Origin: Leptospira mtsangambouensis | Lineage (GTDB): Bacteria; Spirochaetota; Leptospiria; Leptospirales; Leptospiraceae | Reading direction: 5' to 3' | Length of the DNA stretch: 64,000 nucleotides | NCBI RefSeq assembly: GCF_004770475.1 | Contig: NZ_RQHK01000005.1 | Coordinates: 1-64,000, forward strand | Shown here: positions 46,284-54,787 of the stretch, in pieces | How positions within the stretch are numbered: the stretch's first letter is position 1 | How the letters are laid out: the number at the start of each line of letters is the position of its first letter | The notes under the pieces: model-generated | Seen by the model: the letters and a program-made list of their open reading frames with translations, nothing else | Told to the model about the DNA's origin: nothing | The model's database searches: none | Position numbers and translations under genes: made by a program

Positions 46284-46832
46284 ATGTCTCCTCGAATTTC
46301 CGTTTGGATCTCCAACTCGGTTTTCGTATCTTTTGCCGTTATTGCATTATTTTATTCTCTTGTTCATTTCGAAAACTCCCACTTACAATTTGAAACAAAA
46401 ACCTTAAACGAGGAGAGAAACAGGAGTTTTGCGATAGTCCAGGAACTTTCTCGAGTCAAAAACCAATTCCCCATTGCTTATCAATGCCATTATAGTTTCG
46501 GACTTAGTAATGGATCTTTATATGAGATTACTGAACGAATCCCCTACTCCATTTACAAAAGACTGCGGTTAGGTGATACAATCGAAGTTTATAAGAAAGA
46601 AATCAGAATTTTTGGGAAACAAACGGCGATTTCGCAAATCAAGGGGAATGAAGAACCACTCCCCCTTTTGGAAAACTTAGAAAGATACTTTCAATATGGA
46701 TTTGTCTATTTACTCGTATTAGTTGGTGTTACTTCCCTTTTTAGGGTTTTGGGATTACTATCTCAAACTTATCCTTCGCAGCAAAAACCAGATGCGATTG
46801 ACGAGATTGTTGTAAATAAGTCTCAGGATTAA
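46284..46832 (+). CDS. DUF3592-like membrane protein
   Basis: The 182-residue product has an N-terminal membrane helix (VFVSFAVIALFYSLVHF) and a second one near residue 138-160 (YGFVYLLVLVGVTSLFRVLGLL) around an extracytoplasmic beta-rich segment. This fits DUF3592-like proteins of unknown function. Its ATG directly follows the stop of the NAD-kinase/STAS gene. Its last 92 bp overlap the convergent gene at 46741-47277. Confidence 0.65.
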   Translation: MSPRISVWISNSVFVSFAVIALFYSLVHFENSHLQFETKTLNEERNRSFAIVQELSRVKNQFPIAYQCHYSFGLSNGSLYEITERIPYSIYKRLRLGDTIEVYKKEIRIFGKQTAISQIKGNEEPLPLLENLERYFQYGFVYLLVLVGVTSLFRVLGLLSQTYPSQQKPDAIDEIVVNKSQD

Positions 46833-47277
46833 CATCAAAATTCACAAAACACATGTATTTATCGTGTTTTACTATGTACATGAACTCTGAATAATTCAAA
46901 TGAGTGTTCTGCGTCATAAATCCACGAAGCCATTTACTCTCTCTATAAACTCTTTCATATTGAATATTAGTTGCATCGATTTTTTTAATCGCTTCTGCAG
47001 ATTCTTTGGAATAATCTCGGCTCATAATTTCTTTTTTTAGCGTCTTAATTAAGTTATATTCCAATTTTGCTTTATTAGGTGGTAAATTTTCTGGGCGAGT
47101 TTTATAATAGTATTCGAACAACTCTTTATCTTGTCCCTCTTTTGCATCGTGATTTTCTTGGCTCACATCAGTGGGTGTAGATTGTGGTTTTGTGTCCTGC
47201 GCAGAAATAGACAGAGTTGCTACAAATAACACAAGGGCAATTGGAAGGGATTTTTTTAAGAGTTCCATAGTCTTCAT
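46741..47277 (-). CDS. Exported hypothetical protein
   Basis: The 178-residue product begins with a signal peptide (LLKKSLPIALVLFVATLSISA) followed by a charged, low-complexity linker and a helical domain with YYYKTRPENLPPNKAKLEYNLIKTLKKEI. No family is recognised. Its C-terminal coding region overlaps the end of the DUF3592-like gene by 92 bp on the opposite strand, an unusually long antisense overlap. Confidence 0.65.
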   Translation of the reverse strand: MKTMELLKKSLPIALVLFVATLSISAQDTKPQSTPTDVSQENHDAKEGQDKELFEYYYKTRPENLPPNKAKLEYNLIKTLKKEIMSRDYSKESAEAIKKIDATNIQYERVYRESKWLRGFMTQNTHLNYSEFMYIVKHDKYMCFVNFDVNPETYLQQSRQSHLVFAAKDKFEIVIPKP

Positions 47278-47355
47278 TATCGGAATCCTGACTCAAATTT
47301 CAAAATAAAATTTTCGGTTTTCAAAAAGAGAAACAAGGTTCAAAACAGGTTTATC

Positions 47356-48858
47356 ATGTCGATTCCCCCACTCATTACCTTTCAGGAGGACTTTCTTTCC
47401 GGAAAACTGATTTCCAAAGAATATGTCCACTTTTCGGAAATCGACTGCCCGGAATTGGATGTATGGATTGGCAGAGTGGTCCGCAGCATTTCCTTAGAAT
47501 TCCTACATGAAATCCTTTTTACAATCCTGAGTGAACTACTAGTAAACGGATGTAAGGCTAACGGCAAACGTGTCTTTTTTAAGGAACAGGGTTTGAATCT
47601 CTGGGATGAAAAAGATTATGCCAGAGGCATTCCTATGTATAAGGACGAATTTGGCCATAACCGAAAAAGAGTATTTTTGGCATTGGATCATTCCGAATAC
47701 AAAATTACCTTAAGTACCATTTTCAAAGAAGATTATATAGAATTCAAAGTTAAGAATAACGCCAAAATCCTTCCTGAAGAAAAAAACAGAATTTTAAAAC
47801 GAGTCCAAGCTTCTGGAAAATACAAAAACATAAATGATGCCTACCGAGAGTCTGTTGACAACGAGGAAAGTTCAGGCCTTGGGATTGTTTTGATTCATAT
47901 CCTACTTAGAAACTCTGGTATTTCCAACCAGTTCTTTCAATTAGTGACAACTGAAGATTCTACGGAAGTGATTATACGAATACCAAAACAACTCATACCA
48001 AAAGAAAACCAAACCAATATAAAAAATCTTTTGGTCCGTGAGGTAAATAGTCTTCCTCCCCTACCGCCGCAAATTCAGAAATTGATTTTTATCGCAAAGA
48101 AAAAAGACGTTGATTGGCATGAGATCTCGGCCCAAGTAGAAAAAGATCCTGCCATAACAGCAGAAATTTTGAAAATCGCCAACTCCCCGTTATTTGGGCC
48201 TCATACACCAATTATTTCAGTTCTTGAGGGAGTCAAAAGAATTGGCCTTCGAAACCTGGAATCAATTTTTTTAACACTAGGTGCGAAAAAAGTACTTAAC
48301 TCCCGTTATGCGAAACAAGTATTAGTATGGACCCATTCCTTTAAAACATCCATGTATGCTCGTTTCCTTATAGAAGATCGGAAAAAACATTTAAAACTTT
48401 TGGAGCCTGCCGTCATTTCTGCACTTTTACATGACTTGGGAAGGATGGTTTTACTTTCTTTGGATCTTAGCCAAGTGAACCAAATCCGAGTCTTAAGAAG
48501 TGATGACAATAATGAAATTTCTGAATGGGTAGAAGAATACACATTAGGAACGACACATTCAGAAATCGGCTATTTGATGTCAGAAAAATGGAACTTCCCG
48601 GAAGAAATTTTAGATGTCATACGTTACCATCACAAACCATGGCAATGTAAAAGTAGGAACAACATCCTATGCCAGATCATTTACCTGGCAGATATTTTGG
48701 CGAATATCGGTCGTGGTAAGGGGAATTACTTCACTGTAGAACCGGAAGTTTTAGAGTATTTTGAAATTACTTCAGAAAAAGAATTTCGTGATATGCAAGA
48801 AAGGTTTAAAATCCAATTCGAGGAGCATAGAGAAGAATACCAAAATCTCTTAATTTAG
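47356..48858 (+). CDS. GHKL ATPase-like / HDOD fusion signalling protein
   Basis: The 500-residue product has an N-terminal GHKL-like region: EILFTILSELLVNGCKANGK is the N-box, and ESSGLGIVLIHILLRNSG is the G-box of histidine-kinase-type ATPases. A C-terminal HDOD domain (about 230-430) has LPPLPPQIQKLIFIAKKKDVD and KDPAITAEILKIANSPLF and retains a visible ALLHDLGRM. There is no obvious phosphorylatable His before the GHKL part, so it may be a sensor rather than a kinase. The next small gene starts 2 bp later. Confidence 0.82.
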   Translation: MSIPPLITFQEDFLSGKLISKEYVHFSEIDCPELDVWIGRVVRSISLEFLHEILFTILSELLVNGCKANGKRVFFKEQGLNLWDEKDYARGIPMYKDEFGHNRKRVFLALDHSEYKITLSTIFKEDYIEFKVKNNAKILPEEKNRILKRVQASGKYKNINDAYRESVDNEESSGLGIVLIHILLRNSGISNQFFQLVTTEDSTEVIIRIPKQLIPKENQTNIKNLLVREVNSLPPLPPQIQKLIFIAKKKDVDWHEISAQVEKDPAITAEILKIANSPLFGPHTPIISVLEGVKRIGLRNLESIFLTLGAKKVLNSRYAKQVLVWTHSFKTSMYARFLIEDRKKHLKLLEPAVISALLHDLGRMVLLSLDLSQVNQIRVLRSDDNNEISEWVEEYTLGTTHSEIGYLMSEKWNFPEEILDVIRYHHKPWQCKSRNNILCQIIYLADILANIGRGKGNYFTVEPEVLEYFEITSEKEFRDMQERFKIQFEEHREEYQNLLI

Positions 48859-48860
48859 TT

Positions 48861-49112
48861 ATGAACTGGAAAGATTTACTTAACTTAGAAGACGAACAAT
48901 TATTAGATTCTAAACTTGCACCTGAATTTAACCTGGTGGGACATCCTGAATATCCAAGTATTTCGACTCTTCCCCCAGAGGAAACCTTAGAAATTCTAAC
49001 TGAGTTTCTTTTGGCAGAAGGCCAAATGGTAAACATTAAGAACTTACTGAGTTATGCTCCAATTCTTGAAATTACGTTAATCAAAAAGAATTTGCCGACT
49101 ATCTACGGATAA
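48861..49112 (+). CDS. Small acidic hypothetical protein
   Basis: The 83-residue product is acidic and helical, with no membrane segment and no recognised family. Its start is 2 bp after the GHKL-HDOD gene, suggesting co-expression, and it ends directly against the convergent cNMP-binding gene. Confidence 0.6.
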   Translation: MNWKDLLNLEDEQLLDSKLAPEFNLVGHPEYPSISTLPPEETLEILTEFLLAEGQMVNIKNLLSYAPILEITLIKKNLPTIYG

Positions 49113-49553
49113 TCATTCCACATCCTGAACATCACTAATTCCAATTTGGTGTTCTTTGCCTACGTCATTACTAAATTCAATTTTCTTAGCCACTGATTTT
49201 TCCATACTACTGATAAGTAATTCATTCGTGCGAGCAAGCCTATCTGCCATAATGGAAACCATTTTTGCAGCAAACTTAGGATTTTTAACTAGAAAGTTTT
49301 CAAGTTGTTGTTTACTTTCGATCACTGCCACTTCACAATTCGTAATTGTTCTCGCCGTTGCACTTCTTGGATTGGAACTAAACAAAGCCATCTCACCAAA
49401 AAAATCTCCTGGTTTCATTAGTGCCAATCGAGTTTGGCTATTATTCACCGTAAAAAAAATCTCAACGTTTCCTTGTAGGATGATGTACATCGCATTATTC
49501 AGTTCCCCTTCTTTGAAGATTCTCTGATTTGGCGGAATGTTGAGTTTGCTCAT
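49113..49553 (-). CDS. Stand-alone cyclic-nucleotide-binding domain protein
   Basis: The 146-residue product is a Crp-type cNMP-binding domain. It has IFKEGELNNAMYIILQGNVEIFF and the phosphate-binding cassette GDFFGEMALFSSNPRSATART. No DNA-binding HTH follows: the tail is a helical segment ending GISDVQDVE. It may regulate a partner protein in response to cAMP or cGMP. Confidence 0.9.
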   Translation of the reverse strand: MSKLNIPPNQRIFKEGELNNAMYIILQGNVEIFFTVNNSQTRLALMKPGDFFGEMALFSSNPRSATARTITNCEVAVIESKQQLENFLVKNPKFAAKMVSIMADRLARTNELLISSMEKSVAKKIEFSNDVGKEHQIGISDVQDVE

Positions 49554-49662
49554 TGATTAGTAGCTCCTGTATCTATTTTTGGCTATTTTGCCTAAAATCT
49601 GAATTCATTTTCCTTTCCCCCAGGAAATCTGAAAAGAAAATGCCGTAAGGGAGAAAAGATTT

Positions 49663-50742
49663 ATGGAATGGGAATTACTAGGGATCATACTAACGGGACT
49701 TGCTGCTTTGTACCTCTGGGCTTTCAAAATCCCCTATTCTCTTCCTCATCCTCGACCTACCAAGGAAGGAAGAGAGAGTCGCTTTGATCTCCTTCGTGGT
49801 TTTGCTATGGTAGGAATCGTTTTAATTCATATACATTCATACTTTCAGTTTTTTCATCCAGGTGATGCAGTTGTCATCAGAACTACTTTGTTTTTTTCCA
49901 ATTTATCTCGTTTTTCGGTTCCACTGTTTATCTTAACATCAGCAATTTTTTTAAGAAAAAAGAGTGGTTACTGGAATTCAAAAGTAAAGAACCTTCTCCT
50001 TCCCTATACATTGGCATCAATTGCTGGTTATTTAGTTAAATACCAAAATTATAATATCTTAGAATTTTTACAATTTTACTGTTTAGGAAAAGTATTTGCT
50101 CCTTACTACTTTGTTCCACTTTTACTACAATTTTATCTTCTCTACTATGTTTTGGAAAAAACTCTAACCAACCAATCAATCTCCAAAATTACATTGTTCA
50201 TTTCTTTTATATTGAATCTATTCTCTAACTTAGGCTTTTTTGATACGATCTTACCAAAAGAATACCATTCGATTTCAATTTTGAACTATATTTTCTTTTT
50301 TGTTTTGGGAATTCAAATTGGATTCTCATATGAAGAAAAAACCAAACCAAAAGGAGAAATAAAGCTTCTTCTGGGAGCTATCTCTTTGGTGTTTCTTTTT
50401 TTGTTAATTTTATTTAGTGGGGTTTATTTTTCAGATTTTAAAAACCACCACTTGGTTTACCCTATTTTTTTCTTTCTCTTCATTTGGGAACTTATCCCTA
50501 AATTTAACAAAACTTTGTCCAACTTGATTAGCTACATAGGCAACAAAAGTTTATATATCTTTTTATTACACCCTTTCGTCATTCATACAATGCACAGTAT
50601 AGACCCTTATTCACTGGGTGGACCTTATTTGGGATATATCGTAACTTTATTTTTAAATGTCGGAATACCGATTTTAATCGCTATTATAATCCAAAAGGGT
50701 AAGTTTTTAAGTCGATCACACCACTCTGGCGTACCTGAGTAA
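49663..50742 (+). CDS. Acyltransferase 3 family membrane protein
   Basis: The 359-residue product has about ten membrane segments. After an N-terminal helix comes the acyltransferase-3 signature ESRFDLLRGFAMVGIVLIHIHSYFQFF, with the conserved Arg and His. Such enzymes O-acetylate or acylate surface polysaccharides or peptidoglycan. The gene starts about 60 bp after a TGCCTAAAA element also seen near gltB. Its 3' end overlaps the convergent FMN reductase gene by 59 bp. Confidence 0.85.
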   Translation: MEWELLGIILTGLAALYLWAFKIPYSLPHPRPTKEGRESRFDLLRGFAMVGIVLIHIHSYFQFFHPGDAVVIRTTLFFSNLSRFSVPLFILTSAIFLRKKSGYWNSKVKNLLLPYTLASIAGYLVKYQNYNILEFLQFYCLGKVFAPYYFVPLLLQFYLLYYVLEKTLTNQSISKITLFISFILNLFSNLGFFDTILPKEYHSISILNYIFFFVLGIQIGFSYEEKTKPKGEIKLLLGAISLVFLFLLILFSGVYFSDFKNHHLVYPIFFFLFIWELIPKFNKTLSNLISYIGNKSLYIFLLHPFVIHTMHSIDPYSLGGPYLGYIVTLFLNVGIPILIAIIIQKGKFLSRSHHSGVPE

Positions 50743-51286
50743 GCGCTTTTGCATATTCCACGAGTACACTTAAAACGTAATTCAATCTAGTCCTAATGTA
50801 TTCATCATCTTTGCCTTCTGGAGATTCTGAATTTAATACAGACTCTACATGACGAACGATGACATGATCAGGAAGATAAACAATGCGAGTGTTTTTATAA
50901 CTAGACATTCTAAGTTCGGCGTTGGGATAACTTCCCCCCATTCCACTTGATACAGTAATAATTAATCCAGGTTTGTGGGAAAGATCCCCACTAGACAAAT
51001 AGAGGAAGAAGTTTTTTAATGCAGGACTCGCCATACCTGCATATTCAGGTGATAGAAAAACATAAGCATCCGCACTTCCAAACCCATTACTATACTCTAA
51101 CCAAAACTTTTTGATTTCTGATTCTTTTTCCCACATCGCAGGTTCCCAAAGTGGAAGTGGGTTCCCACCCAAATCAAAAAGAATCGTTTCAATTCCTTTT
51201 GTTTCCAATGTCTTTGCTAAAAATTTTCCCACTTTTAATGATTGAGAATTTTTTCGGTGACTTCCTGCAACTAAACAAATTTTCAT
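50684..51286 (-). CDS. NADPH-dependent FMN reductase family protein
   Basis: The 200-residue flavodoxin-fold protein has LVAGSHRKNSQSLKVGKFLAKTLE, the family's initial phosphate-binding segment, then FLSPEYAGMASPALKNFFLYLS and a glycine-rich VSSGMGGSYPNAELR. It would reduce FMN or quinones with NADPH. Its end overlaps the acyltransferase gene by 59 bp. Its start overlaps the preceding DUF1569-like gene by 4 bp. Confidence 0.88.
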   Translation of the reverse strand: MKICLVAGSHRKNSQSLKVGKFLAKTLETKGIETILFDLGGNPLPLWEPAMWEKESEIKKFWLEYSNGFGSADAYVFLSPEYAGMASPALKNFFLYLSSGDLSHKPGLIITVSSGMGGSYPNAELRMSSYKNTRIVYLPDHVIVRHVESVLNSESPEGKDDEYIRTRLNYVLSVLVEYAKALTQVRQSGVIDLKTYPFGL

Positions 51287-51921
51287 CGAGTCCCACCTTG
51301 GTTTTTATTCCCTTTGTGGTGAGATTTTTTTTTGTTTTTCCATTTCCGATTGTTATGACCATTTGGTTTTGAATCACGATCATCTTTTTTCTTTTGAGGG
51401 TGATTGTGTTTTTTCTCAGAAAATGTTTTTTCTTTTCTTTGTTCTCTGTCTTTGGCGAATCTTAATTTTTCATCTCCGAACAATTGGATATAACCAAACA
51501 AAAAAACTGCAAGAATTCCATGAATACGTTCCCACTGTTTTTTATCTAATTCTCCAAAAACAGAATGTTCTGCAAATGGGCCCGAGTGTAATTTAAATGC
51601 GGTCAGGGATGTTTTTAGTCTCAATAAGGCCGAGTCCGCATCACCTAAATCTTTTGGTGGGAATCCTGGAATTTGATTGGCTTTGGTATAATTCCCTTTT
51701 GAAATGAGTTTAGCAAACTTATATTTACCCAATAATTTATTGATTGTATTTCTTTTGTTCGTTGCACCTATTCTTTGGATAGATAACTCTATCGATTCTG
51801 CTAAAAAATCATAGATTTGGCTTAGGCTGATGTCAGCTTTCTGCTTTTTCTCACAAGCAACTATAATTGATAACTCTCTTTCGATATCATCTATCGTTTT
51901 AAGTTTTAAAATTGATTTCAT
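51283..51921 (-). CDS. DUF1569/DinB-like protein with lysine-rich tail
   Basis: The 212-residue product has a helical core. Its segment FKLHSGPFAEHSVFGELDKKQWERIHGILAVFLFGYIQLFG resembles the DUF1569 motif HPxFGxLxxxEWxxxxxxHxxHHxRQF, although two His of that motif are not in the usual place. The last 55 residues are Lys/Asn/His-rich (KKHNHPQKKKDDRD...). The tail may bind nucleic acid or acidic partners. It overlaps the downstream reductase gene by 4 bp and is 7 bp from parB. Confidence 0.6.
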   Translation of the reverse strand: MKSILKLKTIDDIERELSIIVACEKKQKADISLSQIYDFLAESIELSIQRIGATNKRNTINKLLGKYKFAKLISKGNYTKANQIPGFPPKDLGDADSALLRLKTSLTAFKLHSGPFAEHSVFGELDKKQWERIHGILAVFLFGYIQLFGDEKLRFAKDREQRKEKTFSEKKHNHPQKKKDDRDSKPNGHNNRKWKNKKKSHHKGNKNQGGTR

Positions 51922-51928
51922 TTTTCCT

Positions 51929-52639
51929 CTATTCGTTGATTCCGTATTTTTTTTTGAGTAAACTTAATTCTTTTAGAAAGTTATCCCTTATCTTACCGCT
52001 AAGTTTACCTACATTAATACTAATACGGCCTGAACTTGCTCCTGCCCGGGGTGAAATCATTTCACCCCCTCTGTTTTCTTTACGTTTTAGCAGTTCTTCC
52101 AGATTCTTTACGGAAAGAGGCTTCCCACTAATCATAAGTTCCATCACAGATTTTTGATCCAATCGAGCGATACTGCTAAGTTGTTTTACATACCTTCCGC
52201 TGTAACCCAACAATTCTGACACTTCCTCTGCAGTTTTCCTTTTTTCTTTGCGTAGAAACTGAATCGCTTTCCCCACTTCCCAAGGGTTTAAATTTTTTCT
52301 CTTTTCGTTTTCTGCAAGTGACATCTCATAACATACATCTTCATTCGCATCGGTGATGATTGCTGGAATTTCTTTCCATCCAAGCTTTATTGCTGCGCGA
52401 TACCTACGTTCCCCTGCAACGATCAGATATTTTCCTTTGTCTTTCCTGACAAGAATTGGTTCTATTAGGCCCAGTCTTTCCATCGAAGGCAACAAATCTG
52501 TCGTGTCTTCCCTCCCTATCAACCTAGGCTGAGTTGGATTTGGGAAAATTTGGTTTAACTCCAAATGTGAAGGATTCTTCTTCTTTTCGGAGTATGCAGA
52601 GATTAAATCTAAAGCTTGAAACTCAGTTTTTTTGGACAT
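51929..52639 (-). CDS. parB: ParB-like partition protein
   Basis: The 236-residue product has the ParB/Srx nuclease-like domain (LELNQIFPNPTQPRLIG..., VAGERRYRAAIKLGWKEIPAI with the GERRxRA motif). An HTH region with LNPWEVGKAIQFLRKEKRKTAEEVSELLGYSGRYVKQLSSIARL follows. It is short for chromosomal ParB, lacking most of the C-terminal dimerisation domain. A copy of the parA palindrome lies in the linker of this gene, encoding GEMISP. It overlaps the parA stop by 17 bp. Confidence 0.9.
   Translation of the reverse strand: MSKKTEFQALDLISAYSEKKKNPSHLELNQIFPNPTQPRLIGREDTTDLLPSMERLGLIEPILVRKDKGKYLIVAGERRYRAAIKLGWKEIPAIITDANEDVCYEMSLAENEKRKNLNPWEVGKAIQFLRKEKRKTAEEVSELLGYSGRYVKQLSSIARLDQKSVMELMISGKPLSVKNLEELLKRKENRGGEMISPRAGASSGRISINVGKLSGKIRDNFLKELSLLKKKYGINE
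52048..52068. repeat. 21-bp palindrome inside parB (copy 2)
   Basis: The left arm GGGGTGAAAT, a central C and the reverse-complement right arm make a perfect 21-bp palindrome. It is identical to the core of the element at the parA start (53601-53631). Its centre falls on the ATG codon of GEMISP in the parB reading frame. Confidence 0.85.
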
Positions 52640-53654
52640 TGATTTTGTTTTTAACCTCTACTGCTAGTTCTCTGAAATTTTTCATTGTTGCTAAATCAAT
52701 TTTAGCTAAAAGAGACATCTTTGCTTGGGCTTGAGGGATTGCCTCTCTCCTTTGAACAACTGTCTCAAAGACGGGAAAGTATTTTTTCACTCCTTCGGCC
52801 AATCCAGCGAGTGCTTTCTGACCTTCGTATTGATTTAATACAGCTCCCAATAACTTTAATCTCTGGTTAGCCTTTCTTTGAATTTTCTGAATTGTTTCAT
52901 ATAAATCTCTAATCCCTTGCAGACTAAACGCCCGTGTTTGTATCGGGACAAGAATATAATCAGCGCAGATCAAAGCATTTTCCAAAATCAGACCAAGAGA
53001 AGGCGGGCAATCAATAATTATATATTCATAACGAGAACGTAACGGTAGAATTGCTTCGTTTAATAATTCAAAGTCATCTCTCTCATATGGAGTTGTTAAA
53101 TTTGCGAGCTCCAACGTTGATGGAAGCAAATCAAAATTCTCACTGATCGTCCTGATAGCGGGCTCAATATTTTTAGCTTTTTTCCCTCGGTAACCGAGAT
53201 AATCCATTACGGAAGGAACATCGTCTTTTAAAAAAAGTTGTGTTGCATTTGCCTGTGGATCCCAATCGATCAAGAGCACTTTATGATTTTCAGCCAGGGC
53301 CTCCGCTAAATATAAGCTGATCGTAGTTTTCCCCTCCCCTCCTTTCTGATTCGATATAGCAATCACATGACTATCGAAACCATCAGAATGAGTAGGTTCA
53401 AAATATTTAAGAAGAACCGATTCTTTAAATTCTCCGGATTTCCATCCAGGAATCTTTAGTGCAGACGCTTTAGCAGAAAACTCTTCAGTGCTCAGCCCAA
53501 CGAACTTTGCCGCTCCTTCTTCAGTCAATATTGAATCTGATTTGCCCATAACCTGCATAAATGATGCTAGGTCCGCTTGGAGTGTCAATTTAATTATGTC
53601 TCTTAGGGGTGAAATCATTTCACCCCTAAGAAAAACGAAGTTTTTTGCGGACAT
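52623..53654 (-). CDS. parA: ParA-like partition ATPase with N-terminal HTH-like region
   Basis: The 343-residue product has a region of about 110 residues before the ATPase, containing ILTEEGAAKFVGLSTEEFSAKASALKIPGW, which resembles the N-terminal DNA-binding domain of type Ia ParA/MerR proteins. The deviant Walker A is SNQKGGEGKTTISLYLAE, with IDWDPQANATQLF and YIIIDCPPSLG. Translation may begin at the ATG at 53654 or at an ATG near 53618 that follows AGGGG at 4-base spacing within the palindrome. This matters because the palindrome would then be in the leader. The gene overlaps parB by 17 bp. Confidence 0.92.
   Translation of the reverse strand: MSAKNFVFLRGEMISPLRDIIKLTLQADLASFMQVMGKSDSILTEEGAAKFVGLSTEEFSAKASALKIPGWKSGEFKESVLLKYFEPTHSDGFDSHVIAISNQKGGEGKTTISLYLAEALAENHKVLLIDWDPQANATQLFLKDDVPSVMDYLGYRGKKAKNIEPAIRTISENFDLLPSTLELANLTTPYERDDFELLNEAILPLRSRYEYIIIDCPPSLGLILENALICADYILVPIQTRAFSLQGIRDLYETIQKIQRKANQRLKLLGAVLNQYEGQKALAGLAEGVKKYFPVFETVVQRREAIPQAQAKMSLLAKIDLATMKNFRELAVEVKNKINVQKN
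53601..53631. repeat. 31-bp perfect palindrome at the parA start (copy 1)
   Basis: A perfect palindrome with 15-bp arms around a single C (left arm starting TCTTAGGGG and ending GTGAAAT). It lies in the first codons of parA (encoding RGEMISPL) or in its leader. Its core is shared with the site at 52048-52068. It is a likely ParA or ParB binding site and would also fold into an mRNA hairpin containing the ribosome site AGGGG and an ATG. Confidence 0.85.
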
Positions 53655-53684
53655 ACCAATAGAACTACCATCTACCCTTTTCTG

Positions 53685-53714
53685 AACTTATAATTTAGGA
53701 ATTTACAACTTATA
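53685..53714. promoter_or_regulatory. Direct repeat AACTTATA in the parA upstream intergenic region
   Basis: AACTTATA occurs at 53685-53692 and 53707-53714, 22 bp apart (two helical turns), between the divergent parA and the beta-barrel gene. The first copy includes TATAAT (53689-53694), a candidate -10 for the plus-strand gene. Both may be regulator half-sites. The repeat is short and AT-rich. Confidence 0.3.
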
Positions 53715-53732
53715 GGTGAAATAGAACTTACG

Positions 53733-54758
53733 TTGGTGCCTAAATATTCCAACTTACCTATTTTATTTTTATTCCTTGGCCTTACATCGATTTCTGCAGA
53801 AGTCATCTGGGGTCCATCGGTAGAAAAATCCGGCGGAGAATATATTTTCGAAACAGGAAATAAGTATCCCAATCTATCGGGAATCCGCGGTGGGTCAAGA
53901 ATCACCTTTCCAAGGACATTTCCGCTATTCGGCATCCAGGGAATCCTTACCCAAGATAGATGGGAAATTAGCGGTTCACTCAAAACTTCGGGTTGGTACC
54001 AAAAATCAGGACAAGCCAGAGATGAAGACTTTGTGCTTGGATCTGTATCAACGGAAAATGGTACAAAAATCGCAACGCGAGAATGGAGTTATAGAGATTC
54101 TGCTACCATTTATTCAGGCAGCCGTAACTTTGCAGACGGAAAAGGGAAATCTACTGTTTATGAAAATAGAGCAGAAGTTTATGGTAGATATTATTTCCAA
54201 GATGCAAATCCAAACTACTGGGCAAATGGTTCCGGATTTTTTCTCTCGACTGGAGCAAGGTACTCATACTTCAAATATCTATTTTATGATGTGAACCAGT
54301 ACATCGATTCCAGCCCAGTTTTTTATGGTCCAATTGGTAATGGACTTAGTTTCTCAAATGACCTATGGGAGTTTTTTTTCGGAGGTGGTTACCGGTACTC
54401 TTCGGGAGATTTTTATTTAGACCTCAGTTTTATGCCATCAATTGGAAGAATCAAAACCAGAGATTTTCATGTCCAACGTTCCATCAATTTTTTCTCAGAA
54501 AACTATGGCCTTGGTTGGGCATCCAAAGCAGAAGTTGGATATAAATTTAATTCATCGTGGCTGAGTTACCTGAGAGTCAACCACCGTAGATTTTTTTCTG
54601 AAGGACGATTTACTTCCCAAGGGGGACTCACAATGGAAGACATCGCTTCCAATTTGGTAAGCGGATTTAAGTCGCATATCAATATCAAAGATTTTAGTAT
54701 CGAGATTGGGGCCTTAAATAAAATTGATTGGCCTCAAAAAAAAGAAAACTTAGACTAA
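53733..54758 (+). CDS. Probable outer-membrane beta-barrel protein
   Basis: The 341-residue product has a signal peptide (LPILFLFLGLTSISA). A long series of alternating-hydrophobic amphipathic strands rich in Tyr, Trp, Phe and Gly follows (WEISGSLKTSGWYQKSGQ; YRDSATIYSGSRNF; FFFGGGYRYSSGDFYLDLSF), consistent with an outer-membrane barrel. No specific family is claimed. The start may be TTG 53733 or GTG 53736. It is divergent from parA. Confidence 0.68.
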   Translation: MVPKYSNLPILFLFLGLTSISAEVIWGPSVEKSGGEYIFETGNKYPNLSGIRGGSRITFPRTFPLFGIQGILTQDRWEISGSLKTSGWYQKSGQARDEDFVLGSVSTENGTKIATREWSYRDSATIYSGSRNFADGKGKSTVYENRAEVYGRYYFQDANPNYWANGSGFFLSTGARYSYFKYLFYDVNQYIDSSPVFYGPIGNGLSFSNDLWEFFFGGGYRYSSGDFYLDLSFMPSIGRIKTRDFHVQRSINFFSENYGLGWASKAEVGYKFNSSWLSYLRVNHRRFFSEGRFTSQGGLTMEDIASNLVSGFKSHINIKDFSIEIGALNKIDWPQKKENLD

Positions 54759-54787
54759 AAAACAGAATCATAAAATAAATCTAACAA

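Noticed and set aside
51440..51520. Lys/Asn/His-rich tail as a possible repeat array
   Set aside because: The low-complexity tail has no regular unit; it is just compositional bias of the DUF1569-like protein.
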